Origin: Gemmatimonadota bacterium | GTDB lineage: Bacteria > Gemmatimonadota > Gemmatimonadetes > Palauibacterales > Palauibacteraceae | Assembly (NCBI GenBank): GCA_022825725.1 | Contig: JAJDWE010000065.1 | Location: 1-64,000, forward strand | Length of the DNA stretch: 64,000 nucleotides | Reading direction: 5' to 3' | Shown here: in pieces, positions 38,201-45,956 of the stretch | Layout of the letters: each line of letters begins with the position of its first letter | Numbering within the stretch: position 1 is the first letter of the stretch | The notes under the pieces: model-generated | Seen by the model: the letters and a program-made list of their open reading frames with translations, nothing else | What the model was told of the DNA's origin: nothing | Database searches by the model: none | Position numbers and translations under genes: made by a program

Positions 38201-38563
38201 ACTCGCGTTGCCCTCCTTCAGCCCGGTTACGAGCCCGGTCGCATCCACCGTCGCGACCGCGGGATCGCTGCTCGCCCACGTCACGACCGCGTCGGAGATG
38301 GGCTGTGCCCGATCGTTCAGGACGCGCGCCCTCACGCGGATCGTATCCCCCGCCACGACGGCAACCGTCTCAGGGTCCAGGGTGATCCTCGCCGGCACGG
38401 TCGCCGTGGGGGGCGGTGGCGGTGGCCCGGGCGGTGGTCCCGCCGTCTCGCCCCCTCCACAGGAGAGGACCGCGAGACCGAGAAAGCCGAGCAACGCGGT
38501 GCGTGCACGGGAGGAGCGAGAAAAACCGGAGCTTCCGGAGGTCGTGCGAATGCGCTTCACCAT
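35297..38563 (-). CDS. Lipoprotein with Ig-like, leucine-rich-repeat and metzincin zinc-protease domains (copy 2)
   Basis: 1088 aa, start ATG 38563. Same plan as copy 1: lipobox Cys35 (LAVLSC), PPPGPPPPPP linker, Big2-type domain, LRR array, shared middle domain (LTQAVQSRDYPVPLVAGE), zinc site H843-E-LG-H847-NMSLQ-H853, Met-turn M898 in DFMTYC, C-terminal beta domain. The extra length is almost entirely four added 24-residue LRR units after MSGPIPPELG (starting NLANLLELHLY, NLTELQVLRIT, ALGKLRRILLY, QLDSLRTLFVS). The Big2 segments of the two copies are nearly identical, so the duplication, or gene conversion between them, is fairly recent. Transcribed toward copy 1. Confidence 0.88.
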   Translation of the reverse strand: MVKRIRTTSGSSGFSRSSRARTALLGFLGLAVLSCGGGETAGPPPGPPPPPPTATVPARITLDPETVAVVAGDTIRVRARVLNDRAQPISDAVVTWASSDPAVATVDATGLVTGLKEGNASLTATSGPVSNSAPVAVHSLDRATLMALYVGTRGGEWTNNDGWGTDSPVGSWYGVTANANSRVTAMNLRENGLNGQLPADLGSLAFLTELVVDANENLSGPIPSSLSALGLETLNYGGTMLCTVRDEGFQAWLNAVPTREGEFLACNEERSDLMKLYEAMGGETWIESDNWGTSAPLGNWFGIRVDSTGRVTEILMRDNNLRGEIPPEIQYFPYLRRLRLDYNQLEGEVPPEIGKLTELRRMYIDGNNFTGPIPPEFGNLVNLDTLWMGGNQMSGPIPPELGNLANLLELHLYEAAFDGTIPDEFGNLTELQVLRITETDIEGGLPESLAALGKLRRILLYENELSDPLPSWLGQLDSLRTLFVSGNRIEGPLPAELGQADSLLFLLADNNRLSGPLPPDLGDASELYRIWVQGNPDLSGPLPESMTQLEEFFDLRADDTGLCMPQTPAFRTWLDSVYVKYRIRLCGGEAHAEAYLTQAVQSRDYPVPLVAGEEALLRVFVVSEQETGAMIPPVRATFFVDGAEVHVEEIPAGSSVIPTEVQVGELDLSPHAVIPAEVIQPGLEMVVEVDPDGTLDPNLGVSKRVPESGRMAVDVRTVPPLLLTLIPFVWTGDNDREAATFVSTADPEDEFFFQTRTYLPVTDIEITRHESVTVDSNTGVDLLADVGRIRVMEQGIGHWHGIIPDIAGGTNGIAWRSATFVPDSLAYRGKTAVSQINAETFAHELGHNMSLQHAECRGDEGNPDVSFPHEGGRIGVWGWDPRDGGSLVDPSSTVFDFMTYCDPTWVSDYYFSNALRFRLQDALEVWEVPAATRTLLVTGGADADGALRLDPAFVVDAQPLLPRAPGPYTMTGRRADGSELFSLRFGMAEAWDGDGGSGFTFALPVDPSWETELATLSLSGPGGSVEIAEGTAPPMAILRDPGTGQVRAIFRDLPAGPLAQSTADARAPEPGLEVMVSSGLPGASAWRR

Positions 38564-38672
38564 GGGTTCGCCTTGCGTCTTTTTCGGGGACGGTGCCGAC
38601 CGTGAAAGACGGCCATGTCCGCTACCGGGTAACGCCCCGAGTGTGCCTGCAAACAGGACCGCTTATTTTCTG

Positions 38673-38705
38673 ATCATCTAATCTAGACTAATCATCTAAT
38701 CTAGA
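38673..38705. repeat. 15-bp direct repeat upstream of LRR-metzincin copy 2
   Basis: ATCATCTAATCTAGA occurs at 38673-38687 and 38691-38705, three bases apart (18-bp period), in an AT-rich patch 110-142 bp before the copy 2 start. The second copy includes the stop and last codons of the next S9 gene. A tandem operator or a local duplication are both possible. Confidence 0.65.
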
Positions 38706-40690
38706 GACGTGCCGCCTGCTTGGCATCCTCCAAGGTGCTTGTCGAAAAAGGCCCCGAGCCGGCTGTACATGTCGATCGAATTGGAGGGGTCGCGAAAACC
38801 GTGCCCCTCCGGGTACGTCTTCGATTCGAATTCCTTGCCGAGCGCCTCGAGTCTCTCGACCGCGAGTTCGAAGTTCTCGAACGGTGCCCTTACGTCGAAT
38901 TCTCCGTGCATGATGAGGACGGGGGCGGTGATGCGGTCCATCCGGTCGAGCGTCTCGCTCTTCGCGTAGATCTCGGGCCGCTCCTCGGGCGTCCCGCCGT
39001 GTCCCGTGATCGTGAAGATCTTCCCCAGGCGGTCCGCGTAGGGGAGGGTCAGCGACTCGGAGTAGATGCCGCGCATGGGGACGGCCGCATCGAACTTGTC
39101 GGGCGTGCGCGTGATCGCGGACATGGACTGCATGCCCCCGTAGCTCCCGCCGTAGATGCCCACGCGCCCGTTGACGTACGGCTGGCGGCGCAGCCAGTCC
39201 GCCGCGGCGCCCGGGTCCTTCGACTGGTCGTTCAACCAGTCCTCGACCGAGAGGTCCTGGAACTCGCGCCCGAAGCCGGATCCCCCGCGATAGTTGATGG
39301 CGAGCACGACGAATCCCTCGTTCGCGAGGTACTGCTCCACGAGGTTCGTCCCCTGCGTGTAGGAGTTCGTCCCTCCCCCGTGCACCTGGACGAGCGCCGG
39401 GCACGCGGGCGGGTCGGAGCCGGCCGCGTGCGCGGAGCGGATCGCCGGCGGCAGGTAGAGGAACCCCTGGATGTACAGGCCGTCGAAGGAGCGGAAGGAG
39501 ATCTCCGCGGGCCGCTGGACGCCCTCGAAGTGCGGCAAAAAGTCCGTCAGCCGGGCCGGAGTTCCGCCACCGAGGTCGAGAAGCCAGGCTTCCCTGCCCT
39601 CCGTCGCCGCATCCCGCGTGAACACGGCGCGGCCGCCGTCCTTCGTCACGTGCAGGGACGACCACGACCCGCCGACGTTCGTAACCCGCGTGGCGACGCC
39701 GCCCGAGGCGGGGACGGACCACAGGTCGAAGGCGCCGCGCTGCTGGTACGGGAAGTAGATGCGCTCGCCGTCGCCGGACCAGAAGGGGTCGAAGCGCATG
39801 ATCGCGTCGGTCGCATAGACCTGCATGTCGAGCGGCGCTTCCCGCAGGGCGCGGGGCGCGGGGCCGGTGAGATCGAGATCGATGCGGTACAGGTACGCGA
39901 GATCCTCGTACCAGTATTCGTCCTTGGACGTCCCCATCAGGACGAGTCTCGATCCGTCCGGCGACCAGACGGGACTGGAGGAAGCCATGAGCGAAGAGGA
40001 GACCCGGTGCGCCCCGCCGGACGCCACGGCGACGAGCCACACGTCGTCGTGCCACCAGTCGGCCCGGTTCGAGATGTACGCGATCCACCGGCCGTCCGGC
40101 GACCACATGGGGCTGAAGCGGCTGTCGCCGGCCTCCGCCGCGCCGGTCGTCAGTTGCCGCGGCGGCGCCGCCCCGGCCGCGTCGACGAGCCAGATGTCCT
40201 GTGACCCGGACGCCGTGGAGTAGTAGGCGAGCATCGTTCCGTCCGGCGACCACGCGGGGGCCCGAAGGCCGCTCGCGCCTTCCACCACGACCACCCGGTC
40301 CGAGGTTCCCGCCTCGGCGACGACGAGGTTTCCTCCGGCGATGAAGGCCAACCGCCCTCCCTCCGGGGACCACGTCTGCGCGCCACCGGGGAGCCATGAC
40401 GTCGCGGCTTCTCCTCCGGCGGCCGCCACCGGCCCCGTCGACGAAGTCGGGACAAGGTGGATCGCGCGTCCCCCCGCGCCGTCGACAGGTCCGGCCACCG
40501 CGAGCACGGATCCGTCGGGCGAGAGCACGGCGCGTCCGGCGCCCCCCGCGGCGGTGAAGATGTTCTCCAGCGTGAGGGGGATCCGGCCGTCAACGACTCC
40601 GCCGCCGGGGGGCGAGCAGCCGAGGGCGAGGAGTCCGATGACGGCGTGCCCTGCGTGGCGCTTTCGGACGAATCGCGGGGATCGAGACAC
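38696..40690 (-). CDS. S9 family peptidase, lipoprotein
   Basis: 664 aa from the GTG at 40690, chosen because AGGAGG lies four bases upstream and because it gives a clean lipoprotein signal ending VIGLLALGC (Cys25). TolB/PD40 blades (SPDGTMLAYYST, SPDGRWIAYISN) precede the hydrolase domain with Ser516 in YGGSYGGMQ, Asp599 in HGEFDVRAPF and His630 in PEGHGF. It is closely related to the S9 lipoprotein at 48002-49936, sharing DEYWYEDL, NYRGGSGFGREFQDLSVEDW and TGHGGTPEERP. Probably an outer-membrane-anchored peptidase. The stop lies inside the direct repeat upstream of copy 2 of the LRR-metzincin. Confidence 0.9.
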   Translation of the reverse strand: MSRSPRFVRKRHAGHAVIGLLALGCSPPGGGVVDGRIPLTLENIFTAAGGAGRAVLSPDGSVLAVAGPVDGAGGRAIHLVPTSSTGPVAAAGGEAATSWLPGGAQTWSPEGGRLAFIAGGNLVVAEAGTSDRVVVVEGASGLRAPAWSPDGTMLAYYSTASGSQDIWLVDAAGAAPPRQLTTGAAEAGDSRFSPMWSPDGRWIAYISNRADWWHDDVWLVAVASGGAHRVSSSLMASSSPVWSPDGSRLVLMGTSKDEYWYEDLAYLYRIDLDLTGPAPRALREAPLDMQVYATDAIMRFDPFWSGDGERIYFPYQQRGAFDLWSVPASGGVATRVTNVGGSWSSLHVTKDGGRAVFTRDAATEGREAWLLDLGGGTPARLTDFLPHFEGVQRPAEISFRSFDGLYIQGFLYLPPAIRSAHAAGSDPPACPALVQVHGGGTNSYTQGTNLVEQYLANEGFVVLAINYRGGSGFGREFQDLSVEDWLNDQSKDPGAAADWLRRQPYVNGRVGIYGGSYGGMQSMSAITRTPDKFDAAVPMRGIYSESLTLPYADRLGKIFTITGHGGTPEERPEIYAKSETLDRMDRITAPVLIMHGEFDVRAPFENFELAVERLEALGKEFESKTYPEGHGFRDPSNSIDMYSRLGAFFDKHLGGCQAGGTSLD

Positions 40691-40694
40691 GGCT

Positions 40695-40700
40695 CCTCCT
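40695..40700 (-). promoter_or_regulatory. Ribosome binding site deciding the S9 lipoprotein start
   Basis: AGGAGG on the minus strand just upstream of the GTG at 40690; it moves the start 126 bp inside the longest open frame. Confidence 0.75.
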
Positions 40701-40796
40701 GTGCGACGGTTTCGCTTGAGTATTGCCCCGGACGATGGTCGGACAATACCGATCAGAGAGGGAAAAACCCATTCCGCGATCGGAGGTTGAGGCGCC

Positions 40797-41414
40797 TTGA
40801 CCGAACCTGCCGTCACGCTGACCGACTACGGGCTCACCCTGCTCTGCGCCGTGCTGGTGTGGCTCGCGCGCTCGCACGTGAGGGCCGATCTGCGCCCGTG
40901 GGCGATGGGACTCTTCGCCGGCTCCGGCGCCGCGGCCCTCTTCGGCGGCACGGTGCACGGCTTCTTCGGGGACGCCGCGACCCTCGGGTACCGCGTCCTC
41001 TGGCCCGCCACGATCCTCACGGTGGGGGCTACGGGACTCGCCGCCTGGGGCCTGGGCGCACGGATCGGTGGCCAGCCCGGGGGTACGCGGTGGATCACCA
41101 GGATCGCCGGGCTCGCCTACGTCGCCTGCGTCGCCATCGTACTGGCGGGATGGCAGGCGTTCGTTGTCGCGATCGCCTTCTATCTGCCGGCCGTCATCTA
41201 TCTCACGGTGCGCTTCGCGCAGGCCTACCGTCGCCGCCCCACCGCAAGCCGGCGGCGGGCGCTGATCGGCTTCGGGCTCACCTTCGCGGCGGCGGCCATC
41301 CAGCAACTTCAGATCCCGATCCACCCCGTCTGGTTCGACCACAACGCGCTGTACCACGTCGTGCAGGCGGCGGCGTTCATCCTGCTCTATCAGGGCATCA
41401 GCGGCGAAGAGTAA
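40797..41414 (+). CDS. Polytopic membrane protein of unknown function
   Basis: 205 aa from a TTG at 40797 with GGAGG ten bases upstream. About six or seven hydrophobic segments are evident, including LTLLCAVLVWLA, MGLFAGSGAAALFGGTVHGFF, GLAYVACVAIVLAGWQ and FVVAIAFYLPAVIYLTV. The C-terminal motif FDHNALYHVVQAAAFILLY, with polar His/Asn/Tyr residues at a membrane segment, is the most distinctive feature. I do not assign a function. It is divergent from the S9 lipoprotein and 29 bp upstream of the next S9 gene. Confidence 0.78.
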   Translation: MTEPAVTLTDYGLTLLCAVLVWLARSHVRADLRPWAMGLFAGSGAAALFGGTVHGFFGDAATLGYRVLWPATILTVGATGLAAWGLGARIGGQPGGTRWITRIAGLAYVACVAIVLAGWQAFVVAIAFYLPAVIYLTVRFAQAYRRRPTASRRRALIGFGLTFAAAAIQQLQIPIHPVWFDHNALYHVVQAAAFILLYQGISGEE

Positions 41415-41443
41415 CGATGCTTATCCAACGTCAGGGGTGTGCC

Positions 41444-43483
41444 ATGCGTGACGTCATCTTCCCCGGTTCCCGGGTTCTCGCCGCGGGTTCCATTCTTTCC
41501 ATCCTCCTCTCCACCGGGTTGTTCGCCCAGGAGAGCCGTCCGATGACGGTCGAGGATGTCCTTTCCCTCAAGGGCCTGTCGCAGGTCTCCGTGAGCCCGG
41601 ACGGACAGTGGGTGGCCTACGTCGTCACGGCACGGGACATGGGAGAGGACCGCCAGGAAACCGACGTGTGGGTCGTACCGGCCGCGGGCGGCCCCGCGGA
41701 CGTCCGTCAGCTCACTTTCCGCCCCGGGTCCGACGATTCACCGGCCTGGCACCCATCGGGAGAATGGCTCGCCTTCTCCTCGGACCGCGAAGGGGTGAGG
41801 CAGGTCTACGGCATCCGGCCCGACGGCGGCGAGGCGTGGCAGGTGACGTCCCACGAGACTTCGGTCGGGAGCTTCCGCTTCGCGCCCAATGGCGCGCGGC
41901 TCGGCTTCGTGGCGAGCCCGCCCGCGACGGAGGCGGACCGCGAACTCGAGGAGGTGCGGGGACGCCCGATGGTCTGGGACTCCGTCTACACGGACCAGTG
42001 GTCGCGACTCCACGTCGCCGAACTCGAGGACGATGTGGCCGGAGAGGGGGTGCGATGGTCGCCGGACGGTCTCCACGTGGTGTCCTTCGTTTGGTCCCCC
42101 GACTCGAGAGCCGTCGCGTTCGGGGCGCGCTCGTCGCCCGTGCTGAGGACGACCTACTACGGGGCGACGTACGTCCAGGCGGGCGCGGAGGCGGAGGCCC
42201 GGAGCGTCACGTCGATGCCCGGCGGCGAGAATCCGGTGGCGTGGGACGATGAATCGGGACTGATCGTTTCCGGGACGGGGCAACTCCTCGGAACCTACAA
42301 CCGGCAACTGTGGCGAGTGCCGTTCGGCGCGGACGGCGGCGCGCTGGACCCTGTTTCGCTCACGGCCGGCCTGGACGCGAACGCGAACCTCGTCCACGTC
42401 GATGGGTCGCGGCTCATCGTCTCCGCGGCCCGGCGCACCGGAGCCACGGTGTACCGGATCCCCCTCGCCGGCGGCGCCGCGGCGGGCCCGCCAAGCGATC
42501 TGACCGATGGCCGGCGCTACTACTCCGGCGCCTCGGCGTCCGCGAACGGGAGCTTCCTCGCCTTCACCGCCGAGGACGGCATGACGCCCCCGGACCTCTT
42601 CATCACTCCGATAGACACCTTCCGCCCCGAGCGGCTGACCGACCTGAACCCGCAGGTGGCGGACCTGGCGCTGGGCGAGCAGCGGGTCGAGTCGTGGCCT
42701 TCGCGGGCCGGGGGAGAGGAGATCGAAGGCGTGCTCACGCTCCCCGCCGGGTACGACGAGGGGGACCGCGTCCCAATGGTCCTCGTGATCCACGGCGGCC
42801 CTTCCGGCATCTCATCGGACCGTTTCAACGCCACGCGCGGCGCCTACCCGGTGCAGGTGTACGCCGGCATGGGGTTCGCCGTCCTGCAGCCGAACTACCG
42901 GGGCTCGAGCGGTTACGGCGAGCGCTTTCGGGGTCTCAACCGCGGCGACATCTCGGGCCGGGACTGGGTCGACATCGACTCCGGGGTGGACGCCATGGTC
43001 GAGCGCGGGATCGCGGATCCCGAACGGCTCGCGGTGAGCGGATGGAGCTTCGGAGGTCATCACACCTACTGGGGGATCACGCAGACCGACCGCTTCAGGG
43101 CCGCGAGCGCGGGCGCCGGCGCGAACGACCTCATCTCCATGTACTCGCAGACGGACATCCCCGAATTCTACCACACCTATCTGGGTCCGAAGCCGTGGGA
43201 GGACTGGGATCTCTACGAGGAGCGCTCCGCGTACCGTCATGTTGAAAACGTGACGACACCGCTCCTGATCCAGGTGGGCGAGAGGGACGAGAGGGTGCCC
43301 GCCGAACAGAGTATTCAATTCTTCGAGGCCGTCCGCGCCATCGGTAAAGCGCCGACAACCCTCGTACTTTATCCTGATCAGCCGCATGGTGTTAGATCTC
43401 CCCGTCTCCAGCGAGATCTCATGTCGAGAAACGTGGAATGGCTCACGCGCTGGGTCCTGGAGCCGGAAGCGCTGGTTCCGTGA
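41444..43483 (+). CDS. Secreted S9 family peptidase
   Basis: 679 aa from the ATG at 41444; an ATG 27 bp upstream is an alternative. Signal peptide VLAAGSILSILLSTGLFAQ. Propeller blades (SPDGQWVAYVVT, HPSGEWLAFSSD) are followed by the hydrolase domain: Ser535 in SGWSFGGHHT, Asp615 in VGERDERVPA and His648 in DQPHGVRSP. The GWSFGG elbow resembles the first S9 gene of the window. The stop overlaps the GTG start of the diheme cytochrome gene, making it the first gene of an S9 / cytochrome / PQQ dehydrogenase set. Confidence 0.92.
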   Translation: MRDVIFPGSRVLAAGSILSILLSTGLFAQESRPMTVEDVLSLKGLSQVSVSPDGQWVAYVVTARDMGEDRQETDVWVVPAAGGPADVRQLTFRPGSDDSPAWHPSGEWLAFSSDREGVRQVYGIRPDGGEAWQVTSHETSVGSFRFAPNGARLGFVASPPATEADRELEEVRGRPMVWDSVYTDQWSRLHVAELEDDVAGEGVRWSPDGLHVVSFVWSPDSRAVAFGARSSPVLRTTYYGATYVQAGAEAEARSVTSMPGGENPVAWDDESGLIVSGTGQLLGTYNRQLWRVPFGADGGALDPVSLTAGLDANANLVHVDGSRLIVSAARRTGATVYRIPLAGGAAAGPPSDLTDGRRYYSGASASANGSFLAFTAEDGMTPPDLFITPIDTFRPERLTDLNPQVADLALGEQRVESWPSRAGGEEIEGVLTLPAGYDEGDRVPMVLVIHGGPSGISSDRFNATRGAYPVQVYAGMGFAVLQPNYRGSSGYGERFRGLNRGDISGRDWVDIDSGVDAMVERGIADPERLAVSGWSFGGHHTYWGITQTDRFRAASAGAGANDLISMYSQTDIPEFYHTYLGPKPWEDWDLYEERSAYRHVENVTTPLLIQVGERDERVPAEQSIQFFEAVRAIGKAPTTLVLYPDQPHGVRSPRLQRDLMSRNVEWLTRWVLEPEALVP

Positions 43484-44310
43484 CGCCCGACCGGGCCGCT
43501 ACGTTGATTAGTCTTTGCGGTCTCGCGCTCGCAGCAGGCGTGCTCGCGGCGCCCGGCCCGGTTGCGGCCCAGGAGGAACCCGAGGTCACCGAAGCCGGTC
43601 TCGCGCGCGGGGAGATGTTCTACCAGGCTCACTGCGGCCGGTGCCACGGCATGCTCGGCCAGGGGGGAGAGGGGCCGAGCCTGGCGCGCCCCACCCTGCC
43701 CCGCGCGCCGGACCATGAATCGCTCGTCGAGGTGATCCGGGGCGGGATCCCCGGTACCGGCATGCCGGGGACGAGGTCCAACCTGGTGTCGGATCTCGAG
43801 GTCGACCTCATCGCCGCCTACGTCCGCACGCTGGCAGAGGACGTCGTCACGGAGGTCGCGGGGGACGCCGAGCGGGGGCAGGAGGTGTTCGCCTCCACCG
43901 GCGACTGCTACTCCTGCCACGTCGTCGACGGCCGTGGGACGGGGATCGGCCCCGAACTCACCGGCATCGGGCTTCGGCGCGGCGTCGATTACCTCTACGC
44001 ATCGCTGCGGACGCCCGGGTCGGAGTTGCCGGTCTCCAGGCGAGGCATCCTGCGCGGATTCAGGGGATACCTGCCGGTCCGCGCGGTCACGCGCGAGGGC
44101 CGCGTCATCACCGGCATGCGCGTGAACGAAGACGCCTTCACGATCCAGTTGCGTTCGATCTCCGGCCGCGCGGTGTCGCTTCGCAAGGAAGACCTCGTGG
44201 AGCTCGAGAAGCAGTTCGATCACTCGCTGATGCCCGCCGTGGAGGAGATGACGGAAGCGGACATCGACGACCTCGTCGCCTTCCTGGCCGACCTCGGAGA
44301 CGGATCATGA
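43480..44310 (+). CDS. Exported diheme c-type cytochrome
   Basis: 276 aa from the GTG at 43480 (GTGA overlap with the S9 stop). Signal peptide ISLCGLALAAGVLAAPGPVAAQ. Two cytochrome c domains: C52-GR-C55-H56 in the first, C143-YS-C146-H147 in the second. Methionines that could serve as axial ligands are in GTGMPGT and SLMPAVEEM. The second domain resembles those attached to large heme proteins (GPELTGIG, VITGMRVNEDAFTIQLR). The overlap with the PQQ dehydrogenase gene suggests it is that enzyme's electron acceptor. Confidence 0.9.
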   Translation: MTPDRAATLISLCGLALAAGVLAAPGPVAAQEEPEVTEAGLARGEMFYQAHCGRCHGMLGQGGEGPSLARPTLPRAPDHESLVEVIRGGIPGTGMPGTRSNLVSDLEVDLIAAYVRTLAEDVVTEVAGDAERGQEVFASTGDCYSCHVVDGRGTGIGPELTGIGLRRGVDYLYASLRTPGSELPVSRRGILRGFRGYLPVRAVTREGRVITGMRVNEDAFTIQLRSISGRAVSLRKEDLVELEKQFDHSLMPAVEEMTEADIDDLVAFLADLGDGS

Positions 44311-45911
44311 AAACTGTCACGGCCTCCGCGCTCGCGGCGGCGGCCCTTCTGTGCAGCGCCTCCTTCGCGCCCCTGGCCGCACAGGTATCCTTCGAGCGGC
44401 TCGTGAACGCGGACGACGAGCCGCACAACTGGCTGACCTACTCGGGGAACTACGCCTCGCACCGCTTCTCCACGCTCGACCGCATCCACCGCGGCAACGT
44501 CGGAGACCTCAAGGTGATCTGGGCCTACCAGATGAGCGGCGGGCTCATCGAGACGACACCGGTCGTGGTCGACGGCGTGATGTACGTGACGGAGCCGCCG
44601 AGCGACGTGAGCGCGCTCGACGCGCGCACCGGCCGCCGCCTCTGGCACTGGTCCGCCGAGGTCCCGTCTTCGACGAAGAACATCGGCTTTCCCCGAGTGA
44701 ATCGCGGCGTCGCGATCCTCGACGAGACGGTGTTCGTGGGTACGCTCGATGCCCGCCTCGTGGCCCTCGACGCCCGGTCCGGCGCCGTCCGCTGGGAGGT
44801 GGACGTCGCGGACAATTTCCTGGGATTCTCGATTACGACGGCGCCGCTCGCACTCGACGGGAAGGTCATCGTGGGCGTGTCGGGCGCGGAGGCGGGCGCG
44901 AACGGCTTCGTTGACGCCTATGACCCCGAGAGCGGAGACCTCGTCTGGCGCACCTTCACGATCCCGCGGCCGGGCGAGCCCGGGAGCGAGACGTGGGGCG
45001 GCGACAGCTGGGAGCACGGCGGGGGCTCGACGTGGCTCACGGGTTCATACGATCCGGAGCTGGACGTCCTCTATTGGCCCACGGGGAACCCCGCCCCCGA
45101 CTGGAACGGGGACGCGCGTCCCGGAGACAACCTGCACACCAACTCCATCCTCGCGCTCGATCCCGACACGGGCGAGATGCGGTGGTACTTCCAGTACACA
45201 CCGCACGACACGCACGACTGGGACGCGAACCAGATCCAGGTGCTCGTGGACGCCGAATGGGAGGGCGAACCGCGAAAGCTGGTCGTCACGGCGAACCGGA
45301 ACGCCTTCTACTACGTGCTCGACCGCGAGACCGGCGAGTTCCTGCACGGCGTGGAGTACTCGAAGCAGACGTGGGCCGAGGGCCTCGACGAGAACGGGCG
45401 CCCGATCGTGATCCCGGGCACCGAACCGACCGAGGAGGGCAACCTCGTCTGGCCCAGCCTTCAGGGGGCGGCCAACTGGTTCAGTCCTTCGTACAGCCCC
45501 GACACCGGCCTCTTCTACCAGGCGACCCGGATCATGGGCGCCATCTACTACAAGGCGGAGGTCGAGTACGAGCCGGGGCAGCCGTTTCTCGGCGGCGGAG
45601 AACAGGCCCTCTCGGGAGACGACGCGAGCGGGGCGGTCAAGGCGCTCGACGTGCTCACGGGAGAGTTGCAGTGGGAGTTCCCCCTGCTCTCTCCGCCGTG
45701 GGCGGGCGTGATGGCCACGCGAGGCGGCCTCGTCTTCGGCGGAAGCAACGAGGGCAACATCTTCGCCCTCGACGCGGAGACGGGGGAGGCGTTATGGGAC
45801 TTCCAGGCCGGCGCCGGCGTCCGCACCAACCCCATGTCGTTCGAGGTGGACGGCGAACAGCGTATCGCGACCGCCGCGGGCGGAGTCCTGTGGGTATTCG
45901 GACTCCCGTGA
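44307..45911 (+). CDS. PQQ-dependent alcohol dehydrogenase, probably lanthanide type
   Basis: 534 aa, signal peptide SALAAAALLCSASFAPLAAQ. Methanol/ethanol-type PQQ propeller without an attached heme domain; blades repeat as ALDARSGAVRWE and ALDAETGEALWDF. The catalytic Asp is probably D285 in LALDPDTGE, and Asp also occurs two residues on (D287), the signature that separates lanthanide-dependent enzymes from calcium ones. The CC pair seen in most such enzymes is absent (GFPRVNRG at that place). Electrons would go to the diheme cytochrome encoded just upstream (ATGA overlap). Confidence 0.87.
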   Translation: MKTVTASALAAAALLCSASFAPLAAQVSFERLVNADDEPHNWLTYSGNYASHRFSTLDRIHRGNVGDLKVIWAYQMSGGLIETTPVVVDGVMYVTEPPSDVSALDARTGRRLWHWSAEVPSSTKNIGFPRVNRGVAILDETVFVGTLDARLVALDARSGAVRWEVDVADNFLGFSITTAPLALDGKVIVGVSGAEAGANGFVDAYDPESGDLVWRTFTIPRPGEPGSETWGGDSWEHGGGSTWLTGSYDPELDVLYWPTGNPAPDWNGDARPGDNLHTNSILALDPDTGEMRWYFQYTPHDTHDWDANQIQVLVDAEWEGEPRKLVVTANRNAFYYVLDRETGEFLHGVEYSKQTWAEGLDENGRPIVIPGTEPTEEGNLVWPSLQGAANWFSPSYSPDTGLFYQATRIMGAIYYKAEVEYEPGQPFLGGGEQALSGDDASGAVKALDVLTGELQWEFPLLSPPWAGVMATRGGLVFGGSNEGNIFALDAETGEALWDFQAGAGVRTNPMSFEVDGEQRIATAAGGVLWVFGLP

Positions 45912-45956
45912 CACGGAAACAGATCGAATAATCGGTGACTTGAGCAGGAGGCCGTG

